Assembly: GCA_965248235.1 (NCBI GenBank)
Contig: CBDFIU010000002.1
Span: 372,001-436,000, forward strand
DNA: 64,000 bases
Direction: 5' to 3'
From: UBA6623 sp965248235
GTDB taxonomy: Bacteria; Acidobacteriota; Terriglobia; Bryobacterales; UBA6623
Every line of letters starts with the position of its first letter. Within the stretch, counting starts at the first letter, position 1. The notes below the pieces were generated by a model, which was given only the letters and a program-made list of their open reading frames with translations, was not told where the DNA came from and made no database searches. Of this stretch, positions 8,767-19,085 are shown one piece after another. Made by a program: the position numbers and the translations under genes.

Positions 8767-10251
8767 CTAATCGCCAATCTTTCGGGGGACGAGCGGTTGG
8801 GTTGAGTCGATCGAACGGAGGTCTTCGAGGCGAAGATCGCGGCCGGCTTCGTGATATTCCCGCTCCACGTTGACATCCCAAAGATCGAAGTTCGCTCCCT
8901 CGATATTGCGGGCCGCCAGCATCGCGGTGAGCATGGAGTGATCTTGGTTGTTGTAGCGGTGCATGCCGTTGCGGCCGACCAATTGGAGGTTTTCGAGGCT
9001 GTCGAGGAATTCGCGAATCTCGGCCAGCGCGTCGGCGTAACGGCGATCGTAGACCGGATAAGCTTTTTCCATTCGAACGACGTGCCCGTCGGCGACCTCG
9101 CTTGCATCGACAAACCCCAGGCTCTCAATCTCGCGGGCGCCGAGTTGGATCAATTCATCATCGGGAAGATTCCAAAGCTCGTCGCCCCGCGAGCAGAAGT
9201 ATTCCAAACCAAGACAAGTCGTCTCGGGGTCGGGCACCATCTCGGGGCTCCAATTCTTGAAGTTTTGGAGACGTCCGAGCTTGACGGCGGCGTCGTGAAT
9301 ATAGATCCAATTGTCCGGGAACACGTCGCGCCGGCGGATCATCAACACGACGGTAAGGAAATCGCGGTATTGCAATCGGGCAGCGGCGGCGCGGACGTTT
9401 TCGGGCGGCGGGGGCGACAGGCTTTCCACCAGATCCCGCACGGCCACGCTGCTGACGAAGTGTTCGCCGATCAGGGTTTTCGGGCCGGCTTCGACCGCCG
9501 TGACGCGCCCGGGTTCCCAGTACACGCGACGGACCGGGGCGTTGAGAATCAGGCGTGATCCACGCTCTTCGATCATTTCACGGGCTCGCTCCCACATCAT
9601 GCCGGGGCCGTGGCGCGGGTAGAGGAATTGGTCGGTCAGCGTCTTGACGACGTCTTTCTTCGATTCGCCGGCACCGGATGAGCCTCCGAAGATCGCGTTC
9701 TTTACGGCGGTCAACAGCGACAGCCCCTTGATACGCTGTGCCGCCCATTCGGCTTGAATTTCGGTGCAGGGGATGCCCCAAACTTTTTCCGTGTATGTCT
9801 TAAAGAAAATTTCGTAGAGGCGCTTGCCGAAGCGATTCGACACCCAGGCGGCGAAGTTGTCTTCGGGGTGTCGCGGGGAAAGCCGGGCCCAGCCGTAACT
9901 GCCGACGCAACGCAAGGTTTCCCACAGCCCCAGGCCCAGAAGCGCGTTCATGGGCTTGAGCGGGTAGCAGAAGAAAGCGCCCTTGTAGTAGATGCGGGAA
10001 AGCCGCGGCCGCGTCAGTAGATCGTCCCCTAGGATTTCACGCCAAAGCCGCTCGACGGCGGAGACCTTCGTAAAAAAACGGTGGCCGCCGATGTCGAAGC
10101 GGTAGCCCTTGTAATTCACGGTGCGCGCCAGTCCGCCGACCACGCCCGCGGCTTCCACGACGGTACACCGCACACCCGTCTTGACAAGTTCATAGGCGGC
10201 CGTCAGCCCGGCCGGGCCCGCGCCGAAAATGATCACCGGAGAGGAAGACAT
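8767..10251 (-). CDS. FAD-dependent amine-oxidase-like / protoporphyrinogen-oxidase-like oxidoreductase
   Basis: The product of 494 residues starts with a Rossmann FAD site, VIIFGAGPAGLTAAYEL at about residues 6-22, then VVEAAGVVGGLARTV and FDIGGHRFF. These are typical of the COG1232/UDP-galactopyranose-mutase-like branch whose members often sit in glycan or lipid biosynthesis loci. The C-terminal part carries the second FAD-contact region (MHRYNNQDHSMLTAMLAARN). The substrate is not known. A true HemG/HemY role is unlikely because no haem genes are near. ATG 10251 is preferred over a TTG eight codons upstream. No clear Shine-Dalgarno sequence is visible. Its 3' end abuts palindrome R1. Confidence 0.87.
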   Translation of the reverse strand: MSSSPVIIFGAGPAGLTAAYELVKTGVRCTVVEAAGVVGGLARTVNYKGYRFDIGGHRFFTKVSAVERLWREILGDDLLTRPRLSRIYYKGAFFCYPLKPMNALLGLGLWETLRCVGSYGWARLSPRHPEDNFAAWVSNRFGKRLYEIFFKTYTEKVWGIPCTEIQAEWAAQRIKGLSLLTAVKNAIFGGSSGAGESKKDVVKTLTDQFLYPRHGPGMMWERAREMIEERGSRLILNAPVRRVYWEPGRVTAVEAGPKTLIGEHFVSSVAVRDLVESLSPPPPENVRAAAARLQYRDFLTVVLMIRRRDVFPDNWIYIHDAAVKLGRLQNFKNWSPEMVPDPETTCLGLEYFCSRGDELWNLPDDELIQLGAREIESLGFVDASEVADGHVVRMEKAYPVYDRRYADALAEIREFLDSLENLQLVGRNGMHRYNNQDHSMLTAMLAARNIEGANFDLWDVNVEREYHEAGRDLRLEDLRSIDSTQPLVPRKIGD

Positions 10252-10380
10252 GAGACCCGACGGTGGGGTTCGCAAGAAACCGAGCCGGGTTGAAACAGGC
10301 GATCGAAGGTCCCGGCGAAAAGGAAACTCATCATATCAGAGGGCGGCTCGAAGGCCGTGCGGGAGCGGGCTAGGCCAGGG

Positions 10381-10797
10381 CTAGGCCGTTGTTTTCGTTG
10401 TCTTCGCGCGGGTCTCCGGGCGCTCGGAGACGGTGCGGTTGACGGGAATTAACGAGGTTGAAAACGCGGGCGGCGGCTCGCGCGGCAGAGCCCCCATTTG
10501 TTCGGTGACGTAGGCGACGAATTCCTGCATTTGGCGCTGCATTTCTTCCATCTTGCCGCGCATATTGAGAATGATTTCCACGCCCGCGAGGTTCACGCCC
10601 AGGTCTCTGGTCATCGAAAGAATCACCTCCAGCCGTTGCATATCGGCTTCGGTGTAGAGGCGAGTATTGCCCTCGGTGCGGGAAGGTTTGAGCAGCCCTT
10701 CTCGTTCATAGAGGCGCAGAGTTTGAGGGTGAACGCTGAACTGGCTCGCGACCACGGAGATCGTGTAGGCTCCTTCGGTTCGCTTTCGCCTGGCCAT
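10381..10797 (-). CDS. hspR: HspR, MerR-family heat-shock repressor
   Basis: The 138-residue product has an N-terminal MerR winged helix-turn-helix (TISVVASQFSVHPQTLRLYE, then EREGLLKPSRTEGNTRLYT) and a coiled-coil segment around residues 70-100 (NMRGKMEEMQRQMQEF). In known systems HspR represses dnaK operons with DnaK as co-repressor. It starts 3 bp after the dnaJ stop codon and is the last gene of the dnaK-dnaJ-hspR unit, the arrangement that defines this autoregulated circuit. The C-terminal 40 residues are low-complexity and probably not conserved. The assignment to HspR rather than another MerR protein rests mainly on the HTH sequence and on this context. Confidence 0.93.
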   Translation of the reverse strand: MARRKRTEGAYTISVVASQFSVHPQTLRLYEREGLLKPSRTEGNTRLYTEADMQRLEVILSMTRDLGVNLAGVEIILNMRGKMEEMQRQMQEFVAYVTEQMGALPREPPPAFSTSLIPVNRTVSERPETRAKTTKTTA

Positions 10798-10800
10798 AAC

Positions 10801-11958
10801 TTATTCCGAATCCCAGAGACCCTCGCGAGGATCTTCGGCTGCCAGCTTAGCAAATTCCCGAGCTAATTCCTTCGAACGCTCATCGGAAACGGTCGGCACG
10901 ACAACTTTTGCCTTGACGAGTTGATCGCCGCGTCGGCCCGTCCGGCGATTCAGGACGCCTTTTCCCCGAAGCCGAAAGGTTTTGCCCGAGCTGGTGGCGG
11001 GCGGAACCTTCAGGCGCGCTTTGCCGTCGATGGTGGGCACGTCGATCTTGCTGCCCAAAATCGCTTCGGCAATGGTGATCGGAACCTCGGCGTGAATTTC
11101 GTCGCCGTTTCTTTCGAAGACCGGATGGGGGCCGACGCGCGTCACGATGTAAAGATCGCCCGCCGATCCGCCGGCCCGCCCGGCATTGCCCTTGCCGGCC
11201 ACGCGCAACCGCGAGCCGTCTTGCGCGCCCGGCGGGATGCGGACTTCAACCGTTTCCTTGCGCCCGACTCGACCGTCGCCGCGGCAGGTCGCGCAGGAAC
11301 TTTCGGTTTGCCCGCGTCCGGCGCAGCGGGGGCAGGTGATGTTGAAGCGCATGGCTCCGACGGCTTGGTTGACTTGTCCGCCGCCGCCGCACTCGGGACA
11401 GACCATCGCGCCGGCGCCGACGTTGCCGGCGCCGCGGCACGTCACACAGGCTTCGTGACGGAAGACCGTGAGGCGAATGTTGGTTCCTCGAATCGCGTCC
11501 CAGAATCCGATGTCGACGGCGTATTCGAGATCCTCGCCGGACTTGGGTTCGGTGCGAGCGGGAGATTCACCGCCCTGGCGGAACATCTGCGAGAACAAAT
11601 CCCCGAAACCACCCCAGCCCGGCCGTCCGCCCGCGCCACTCGGGCCGCCGGCGTTGAAGTCACTGAAGTCGAAACCGTTGAAGTCGAACCCGCCGGGTCC
11701 GCCTCCGGCAGCCGGGAAACCGGCGTTTTCCGAGTAGAAGCCGAATCGGTCGTACATCTGACGCTTCTTCTTGTCGCTGAGAACGTCGTAGGCTTCCTGG
11801 AGGTCCTTGAAGCGCTGTTCGGCCGACTGGTCGCCGGGGTTGACGTCGGGATGATACTTGCGCGCCAGCCGGCGGTAGGCTTTGCGGACCTCGTCGACCG
11901 AAGCTTTTTTCGGTACGCCGAGAGCCTTGTAGTAGTCCTTTTGTTGCGTCGCCGGCAC
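10801..11958 (-). CDS. dnaJ: DnaJ co-chaperone
   Basis: DnaJ delivers unfolded clients to DnaK and stimulates its ATPase. The 385-residue product has the J domain (residues about 8-73, with H36-P-D38), a Gly/Phe-rich linker (GGGPGGFDFNGFDFSDFNAG), four zinc-binding repeats (CVTCRGAG, CPECGGGG, CPRCAGRG, CATCRGDG) and the C-terminal substrate-binding domain, so it is a class I DnaJ. The start is GTG at 11958 with AGAGGTG about 6 bases upstream. It lies 180 bp after dnaK, a gap filled by palindrome R2, and is 3 bp from hspR. No grpE is present in the cluster. Confidence 0.96.
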   Translation of the reverse strand: MPATQQKDYYKALGVPKKASVDEVRKAYRRLARKYHPDVNPGDQSAEQRFKDLQEAYDVLSDKKKRQMYDRFGFYSENAGFPAAGGGPGGFDFNGFDFSDFNAGGPSGAGGRPGWGGFGDLFSQMFRQGGESPARTEPKSGEDLEYAVDIGFWDAIRGTNIRLTVFRHEACVTCRGAGNVGAGAMVCPECGGGGQVNQAVGAMRFNITCPRCAGRGQTESSCATCRGDGRVGRKETVEVRIPPGAQDGSRLRVAGKGNAGRAGGSAGDLYIVTRVGPHPVFERNGDEIHAEVPITIAEAILGSKIDVPTIDGKARLKVPPATSSGKTFRLRGKGVLNRRTGRRGDQLVKAKVVVPTVSDERSKELAREFAKLAAEDPREGLWDSE

Positions 11959-12019
11959 GAAAACACCTCTTTTCGAACCACCGCCGATTTCAGCGGCAAG
12001 AGCGCAAATTCCTACAGTT

Positions 12020-12132
12020 CAGGGGCTGTGAAAAAATAGGGGACAGTCCCCTCCGCGCCACCGAAACTCATTAACTCGATGGAACTGATTCGGTGGGCGC
12101 TTGAGACATTCCGCGATTTTTCACAACCCTTC
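12020..12132. repeat. REP/MITE-like palindrome R2, between dnaK and dnaJ
   Basis: The left end CAGGGGCTGTGAAAAAATAG and the inverted right end GCGATTTTTCACAACCCTTC flank a centre with GGGGACAGTCC and CTCCGCGCC, matching the family seen at 8618, 23862, 24855 and 25311. It occupies nearly all of the dnaK-dnaJ spacer and would be transcribed within the heat-shock operon. Confidence 0.8.
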
Positions 12133-12138
12133 AGCGCT

Positions 12139-14058
<1,920 letters not shown>

Positions 14059-14124
14059 TTCTAAACGTCCTCCTGCACGAGTGAGACCCGCGCGAAAGTG
14101 GGGGCCTTGCCAGCCCGCTCTATA

Positions 14125-14172
14125 CAATTATTAGTGTACACCCATTATCAAATATTAGTCTGGTGTTGTCAA
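14125..14172 (-). promoter_or_regulatory. dnaK operon promoter with two direct-repeat operator candidates
   Basis: On the minus strand a -35 TTGACA (complement of 14167-14172) and a -10 GATAAT (complement of 14144-14149) are exactly 17 bp apart, an almost ideal sigma-70 promoter. Two near-identical 12-mers, read on the plus strand as CAAATATTAGTC (14149-14160) and CAATTATTAGTG (14125-14136), overlap the spacer and the start region with a 24-bp period. I infer they may be the HspR site. The actinobacterial HAIR motif (CTTGAGT-N7-ACTCAAG) is absent. The leader to the ATG is about 80 nt. Confidence 0.65.
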
Positions 14173-14429
14173 TATAGGTTCGCTCAAGTCCCCATCAAAA
14201 CCCTTTATATCAACAGTTTACGTGGTGATGCTCGGTATGATCCCATGCTGGAGAAAACCCACAACGATCGAGGCTGCATGGACATTGACCGAGACGGAAT
14301 TTTGGGGTGCTGGATGATCTCACGAGGCGCTTTGGGATCGAGAGTCGCGCACCGCCAGCGGCTCTGCCGGGGTCATGCGTCGCCGAAAACCGAATCGCGC
14401 ACGTTCCACCCGGATATAATCGGACGGAG
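14173..14429. other. Spacer between dnaK promoter and modB
   Basis: About 260 bp without a convincing gene. A 117-codon plus-strand frame (14098-14451) and the upstream extension of modB (from 14307) lack coding character. A perfect TATAAT box lies at 14415-14420, only 9 bp before the likely modB GTG, without a recognisable -35. No molybdenum-cofactor riboswitch consensus was seen. Confidence 0.4.
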
Positions 14430-15110
14430 GTGTTGGACGCTTTCGAGTTGATTGACTGGTTTCCTTTCTGGCTGAGCCTGCGGGTCGCTTGTTTGGCGAC
14501 GGTGATTTCGATGGCAGTGGGCCTGGCGGCGGCCTATTTGCTGGTACGGGGCGAGTTTCGCGGCCGCCATTTGCTGGAGACCCTTTTTACGCTGCCGATT
14601 GTTTTGCCGCCGACGGTACTGGGGTATTACTTGCTGGTGGTGCTGGGCCGCGGCAGTCCGGTCGGGCAAGCCTACGAGGAGGTCTTCGGCGGCCCGCTGG
14701 TCTTTACTTGGCAAGCGGCGGTGATCGCGGCGTGCTTGCACGCGACGCCGTTGCTGGTGCGGGCGGCGAGGGCGGCGTTTCAGTCGGTGGATCACACTTT
14801 GGAAAACGCGGCGCGCAGCCTGGGGGCCGGCGAATGGCGGGTGTTTTGGAGAATTACGCTGCCACTTGCGAAGCGTTCCATCGCCGCCGCGGCCGTGTTC
14901 GCTTTCGCCCGGGCGCTGGGCGATTTCGGCGTCACGATCATGATTGCGGGCAACATTCCGGGCCGAACGCAAACCATGTCGGTGGCGATCTACGACGCCT
15001 ACCAATCGGGAAATACGATGGCGGCGAACGTGCTGGTGGTGATCCTTTCATTGACGGCGTTGCTGGTTCTGTTCTTGATGAATCGCGCCGGGGAAAGGCA
15101 GGCCTTCTAG
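14430..15110 (+). CDS. modB: Molybdate/tungstate ABC transporter permease ModB
   Basis: The permease has about 5 membrane helices and is 226 residues from the GTG at 14430, close to the usual ModB length. The family loop is present as ARSLGAGEWRVFWRITLPLA, and the FALGDFG-type motif as FARALGDFGVTIMIAGNIPG, which is characteristic of ModB/CysT-like proteins. It moves oxyanion delivered by a binding protein through the inner membrane. The start is uncertain: GGAG directly abuts the GTG, and a TATAAT box sits just upstream, so translation may be leaderless. It is followed by modC after 2 bp. No modA is in the window. Confidence 0.88.
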   Translation: MLDAFELIDWFPFWLSLRVACLATVISMAVGLAAAYLLVRGEFRGRHLLETLFTLPIVLPPTVLGYYLLVVLGRGSPVGQAYEEVFGGPLVFTWQAAVIAACLHATPLLVRAARAAFQSVDHTLENAARSLGAGEWRVFWRITLPLAKRSIAAAAVFAFARALGDFGVTIMIAGNIPGRTQTMSVAIYDAYQSGNTMAANVLVVILSLTALLVLFLMNRAGERQAF

Positions 15111-15112
15111 CC

Positions 15113-16249
15113 ATGGATTCGTTGGCGGTTTCGATCGGCAAGGCGTACGGGGGCGGAGTGGATTCCGCGCCGTTTGATCTGTCGGTCGATTTCGAGACGC
15201 GCGACGAGTTGACGGTCCTTTTCGGGCCGAGCGGGGCTGGGAAGACGCTCACGCTCGAATGCATCGCCGGATTCGTATCGCCGGACCGAGGCAAGATTCG
15301 GTTCGGCGACGAGACGTTATTCGACGGCGGCGCGAGAGTCAATGTAGCGGCCCGCAAGCGGCGCATCGGATATGTGTTTCAAAGAGACGCCCTGTTTCCG
15401 CACATGACCCTGCGCGGCAACTTGGAGTTCGCCGCGCGTCCGGGGTCGGGAAGTGACGAAAGCGGACTCATCGAGGAGACCTTGGACCGCTTCGGACTGA
15501 CCCCGCTCGCCGGCCGGAGGCCGCATCAGGTTTCGGGCGGGGAGCGGCAACGGTGCTCGATCGCGCGCATCTTGGTGAGCGAGCCCCGGCTGATTCTCCT
15601 CGACGAACCGGCGCGGGGTCTCGACGTTAGCTTGCGGGAGCAGCTTTACGACGTTCTGGCGCAGGTGCGCGCGCAGTACCGGCTGCCGATGATCCTGGTG
15701 ACGCACAATTTGGAAGAGGCTTTCGCGCTGGGGGACCGTATGCTGGTCTACGACTGCGGGCGGATCATCCAAGACGGTTCGCCGGCGGAGGTTCACGCCG
15801 GTCCGAGTTCACCCGAAGTCGCGCGGTTGTTGGGCATCTCGCCGATTTTCGAGGGGGTCGTCTCGGGCGGCGAATCGAGCGGAGCAGCCTCGATTGAGGC
15901 GAGCGGACTGCGGTTCCCGTTGCCGGCGCTGACCGGACGGAAGGTCGGGGAGACGTTACGGTTTTGTATCCGGACGGAGCGAGTGATTGCCCGCCCGGCG
16001 GCCGGCGACGACTCACTGGACCCAGTGACCTTACCCGTGGAGCGCTCGACCGAAACGCCGACTCATCTGCAGCTGGAATTCCCCGGAGGGGTTGCCGCGG
16101 AGATTTCTCGGGAGCAAGCGGGTGCCGGCGGGGCGGCTGCCGGCGAGCGCTGGAGCCTTGCATTTCCAGCCGGCTCGATATGGGTGTTTCCGTCCGAACC
16201 GGGAGTTGCGGCGGAAGGGTTGGAAGAGCCGACGGAGCCTTCGGCGTGA
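15113..16249 (+). CDS. modC: Molybdate ABC transporter ATP-binding protein ModC
   Basis: The 378-residue ATPase has Walker A GPSGAGKT (38-45), signature VSGGERQR, Walker B LILLDEP and an H-loop ILVTHN, then a C-terminal beta domain of the TOBE/Mop type (about residues 235-360) that binds oxyanion and regulates many ModC proteins. ATG 15113 lies 2 bp after the modB stop codon, so the two are translationally coupled; an open frame reaching back to 14489 is only a shadow of modB. Its last four bases GTGA form the start of thiE. The transported ion could be molybdate or tungstate. Confidence 0.91.
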   Translation: MDSLAVSIGKAYGGGVDSAPFDLSVDFETRDELTVLFGPSGAGKTLTLECIAGFVSPDRGKIRFGDETLFDGGARVNVAARKRRIGYVFQRDALFPHMTLRGNLEFAARPGSGSDESGLIEETLDRFGLTPLAGRRPHQVSGGERQRCSIARILVSEPRLILLDEPARGLDVSLREQLYDVLAQVRAQYRLPMILVTHNLEEAFALGDRMLVYDCGRIIQDGSPAEVHAGPSSPEVARLLGISPIFEGVVSGGESSGAASIEASGLRFPLPALTGRKVGETLRFCIRTERVIARPAAGDDSLDPVTLPVERSTETPTHLQLEFPGGVAAEISREQAGAGGAAAGERWSLAFPAGSIWVFPSEPGVAAEGLEEPTEPSA

Positions 16250-16857
16250 TCCTCTACGCGATCACGGACCGGCGCGCTCCAAGCGGCGGGCTCTTGGAGT
16301 CGGTCGAGAGGCAACTCGCAGCCGGCGTCGACTACCTTCAGATTCGCCAGAAGGATATGAGCGGCCGCGAACTTTTCGAGTTGACCCGCGCGGTGACGGC
16401 ATTGCCCAATCCGTCGGGCACGGCGGTGCTGGTCAACGAAAGGACCGACATCGCGTTGGCCGCGGGGGCGGCGGGCGTGCATTTGCCTTCCGACAGCCCC
16501 TTGCCGGGCGAGATTCGCAAGATCACGCCGCCCGGTTTCGTTGTCGCGGTTTCGACGCATTCGCTCCCGGAAGTGATGGCGGCCGAGCAATCGGGTGCTG
16601 ACTTCGCGGTTTTCGGACCGGTTTTCGCCACTGCCTCGAAGACCCGCTGGGGCGCTCCCCAAGGTCCTGACAGGCTTGAGGCCGCTTGTCGCGCCGTGAC
16701 GATGCCGGTGCTCGCGCTGGGCGGGATTACGGCGGACAATGCGATGGCGTGCGTTGAGCGCGGGGCGGCGGGCATAGCCGGTATTTCGCTATTTCAGCGT
16801 GATCCTAATCTGGACGGATTGGCGGCCCGGCTGCGGGCCGGCGTGTCCGTCCGCTAA
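16246..16857 (+). CDS. thiE: Thiamine-phosphate synthase ThiE
   Basis: ThiE joins HMP-PP with the thiazole phosphate to give thiamine monophosphate. The 203-residue barrel shows ILYAITDRR, the pyrophosphate site YLQIRQKDMSGREL, VLVNERTDIALAAGAAGVHL, FGPVFATASK and VLALGGITADN, all family hallmarks. Translation starts at GTG 16246, overlapping the modC stop codon as GTGA, with GGAG 8 bases upstream. Coupling of a thiamine gene to a molybdate transporter is unexpected, and no other thi gene is nearby. Position could reflect operon drift rather than function. Confidence 0.92.
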   Translation: MILYAITDRRAPSGGLLESVERQLAAGVDYLQIRQKDMSGRELFELTRAVTALPNPSGTAVLVNERTDIALAAGAAGVHLPSDSPLPGEIRKITPPGFVVAVSTHSLPEVMAAEQSGADFAVFGPVFATASKTRWGAPQGPDRLEAACRAVTMPVLALGGITADNAMACVERGAAGIAGISLFQRDPNLDGLAARLRAGVSVR

Positions 16858-17050
16858 CGGCGAACGTACCCGTCTCCCCGAGCCTCTCTCTCATCCGTTC
16901 AGCGTGGTTGGTGCGAGGCAAGCACTCGGCGTTCCGGCTAAGCGAGAACATGGTAGTTTGGCGCATGGATCAGTTTCCACCGCAACGCGGCACGCGCGCA
17001 TCCGCGGCGTCCTTTCTTGGAACATTCGAGCAGGCACGGCGGGAAACACG

Positions 17051-18454
17051 ATGAGGTCGCCTTTCCGTCCGCTCGGCGACACGGGGCTTTCCTGCTATAT
17101 GCTCGGTTTCGGTTGCTATCGCGTTGTCGACGGCAACTCCGAGCACGAAGCGGCGATGCGCGCCTATTTGGCGCGGGGCGGCAACTTGATCGACACGAGC
17201 GCCAACTACGGCGACGGGGGTTCGGAAGAATTGGTCGGCCGGGTGCTGCAAGGGATTGCGCGCGACCGAGTGATTGTCGTGACGAAGGGCGGGTATATTC
17301 AGGGCCGCAACATGGCCTTGGCCGAGCAGCGCGACTTTCCCGAGGTGGTCGAATACGGTCCGGGTATTTGGCACTCGATTCACCCCGAGTTTCTCGAGAC
17401 CCAGGTCGAGCTTTCTCTCGAGCGTCTGCGATTGGATGCGGCCGACGTCTACCTGCTTCACAATCCGGAATATTACCTCGAAGACATCCGCCATCGGCGC
17501 GAGCTCACGGCAAAAGATATCGACGAGTTCTACCGTCGCATGCGGGAGGCTTTTCGTTTCCTGGAAGGTCAAGTCGCCGCGGGCAGGATTCGTTGGTACG
17601 GCGTCAGCTCGAACAACTTCGGTCTGCCGGCCGAGTCGGATGCCGGGTCCGCTCCGACGGCGATGACGAGTGTCAGCCGCTGCCTCGCCGAGGCGCGGGC
17701 CGTTTCCGCGGATCATCATTTTCGGGTGGTCCAACTGCCCCTGAACCTCTATGAGCCGGGCGGCGCGCTTGCGCCCAACAACGACGGGCGGACGGTGTTG
17801 GAATTTTGCCGCGAACACGGCATCGGGGTATTGGCGAATCGTCCCTTGAACGCCTTCTACCGCAATCGCATGGTGCGATTGGCGGACTGGATTCCGGCGG
17901 GCCAACGTCGACCGGGGCCGGAAATGATCGAGTCGATGGCGGCGCCCTTGCGTGCGCGGGAGCAGGAGTTTACCGAAGCGTTTGGGGCCCCGCCGACCTT
18001 GCCGAGCGGTGAGACGGTTTCGCAACTCCTGTTGCGGGTGGCGCCGGGGTTGACGAAGTTCAGTAACCCCGAGCCGATCGTCGGCGCGGAGCTGATCGCG
18101 CCGATCCAGACATGGCTTGGGTGGGCGCGTGATCAATACGGCGAGAACCCGGCCTGGGCGTCTTGGATGCAAAGCTTCGTCGAGACGATCAACACGACGC
18201 TGGGGGAAGTTGGCCGGTTGTTGGGAGCCAAGCAACAAGGGCAGTCCGACGGCGTGCGGGTCAAGTTGCGGGAAGCCGGATACGATTTGCCGCGACAATC
18301 GCTGAGTCGACTTGCCTTGGGCGCCCTCGGAGGGCTGGAGGGGCTTTCGTCGATCTTGGTGGGGATGCGGCGGCGCGCCTACGTCGACGATGCGTTCGGG
18401 GTGACCGAGATGGAACCGGTCGACGGCCGTGCGGTTCTGGAACGCTTCAGTTGA
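17051..18454 (+). CDS. Aldo/keto reductase with extended C-terminus
   Basis: NAD(P)H-dependent AKRs reduce aldehydes and ketones in the cytosol. The catalytic tetrad is readable: D48 and Y53 in LIDTSANYG, K79 in VIVVTKGG, and H137 in YLLHNPEYY. At 467 residues it is about 130 longer than ordinary AKRs; the extra length is an insertion around 155-200 and a helical C-terminal region (about 300-467), as in some AKRs fused to a helical domain. ATG 17051 gives MRSPFRPLGDTGLS, the normal AKR beginning; upstream open frame to 16799 is rejected. It overlaps the convergent TPR gene by 8 bp. Confidence 0.87.
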   Translation: MRSPFRPLGDTGLSCYMLGFGCYRVVDGNSEHEAAMRAYLARGGNLIDTSANYGDGGSEELVGRVLQGIARDRVIVVTKGGYIQGRNMALAEQRDFPEVVEYGPGIWHSIHPEFLETQVELSLERLRLDAADVYLLHNPEYYLEDIRHRRELTAKDIDEFYRRMREAFRFLEGQVAAGRIRWYGVSSNNFGLPAESDAGSAPTAMTSVSRCLAEARAVSADHHFRVVQLPLNLYEPGGALAPNNDGRTVLEFCREHGIGVLANRPLNAFYRNRMVRLADWIPAGQRRPGPEMIESMAAPLRAREQEFTEAFGAPPTLPSGETVSQLLLRVAPGLTKFSNPEPIVGAELIAPIQTWLGWARDQYGENPAWASWMQSFVETINTTLGEVGRLLGAKQQGQSDGVRVKLREAGYDLPRQSLSRLALGALGGLEGLSSILVGMRRRAYVDDAFGVTEMEPVDGRAVLERFS

Positions 18455-18923
18455 CGGTGTATTCGATCTTGCGGATGGCTTCGAGCGCGGTGGTGTCTTG
18501 GGGATGCAGGTCGAGAGCGCCCACAAATTCGTCGAGCGCCCGCATGCAGTCGCCCTTCGACAAGAAGATGCGTCCCATGTTGAGAAAAGGGAAGTGGCGC
18601 GGCTGATAGCGTTTCGCCGTCTTGGCGGTTTGAAACCACGGGACGGCGTCGTCGAGCTTCCCCTGCTGCATGAGGTACACGCCGATGTCGTTGTAGGGGT
18701 TCCCGAACTCGGGATCAATGCGGATGGCCTTCTTGCAATCTTCGATGGCTTCGTCCACACGGCCCAGGAAAGAAACGGCCCAGCCCCGGAAGGTGTAGCC
18801 TTCGGCGGTGGGCATGGCCTCGATGCTTTCTTCGTACAGCTCGACGGCCTCTTCGACTTGGCCGGCCATCAGCTGCTCGGTACCTTTTTCGTACAGTCGT
18901 CTTGCTCGTTCGTTTTGCGTCAT
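18447..18923 (-). CDS. TPR-repeat protein
   Basis: The 158-residue product contains four or so tetratricopeptide repeats (for example RARRLYEKGTEQLMAGQVEE, AYTFRGW-type and NPYNDIGVYLMQQGKLDDAV), a scaffold for protein contacts. No signal peptide or enzyme domain is visible. ATG 18923 (MTQNERARRL) is preferred, as the upstream extension is a proline- and glycine-rich read of a C6/G7 palindrome at 18935-18947. Similar small TPR proteins are common in Acidobacteriota and related phyla with unknown partners. The stop overlaps the aldo/keto reductase end by 8 bp. Confidence 0.8.
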   Translation of the reverse strand: MTQNERARRLYEKGTEQLMAGQVEEAVELYEESIEAMPTAEGYTFRGWAVSFLGRVDEAIEDCKKAIRIDPEFGNPYNDIGVYLMQQGKLDDAVPWFQTAKTAKRYQPRHFPFLNMGRIFLSKGDCMRALDEFVGALDLHPQDTTALEAIRKIEYTVN

Positions 18924-19085
18924 CGGTGAACCCCCCGGGGGGGGTCTCTCTTTCTTTGATAGTAGCTTACCGGGCAAGCGGCGTTGCGATTATTTGAGGG
19001 GACGCGGTGGGCGTGCGCGCCTTCGGGCGTCGCCTGATCGGGTACCGTTTGGCGAAGAAGATATCCGGAACGCGCGGCGTGACGT

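Noticed and set aside
8588..8881. N-terminal extension of the DUF255 protein
   Set aside because: It would translate palindrome R1 and the 3' end of the next gene; the family begins at MTPEHTN.
14059..14430. HAIR heat-shock operator or molybdenum-cofactor riboswitch
   Set aside because: A GCTCAAG half-site near 14184 lacks its partner, and no riboswitch consensus blocks were found.
14489..15112. Upstream extension of modC reading through modB
   Set aside because: Out-of-frame read of modB; modC begins properly at 15113 with its Walker A at the normal distance.
16970..18760. 596-codon reverse ORF opposite the aldo/keto reductase
   Set aside because: It mirrors a well-supported gene on the other strand; composition is that of an antisense shadow in high-GC DNA.
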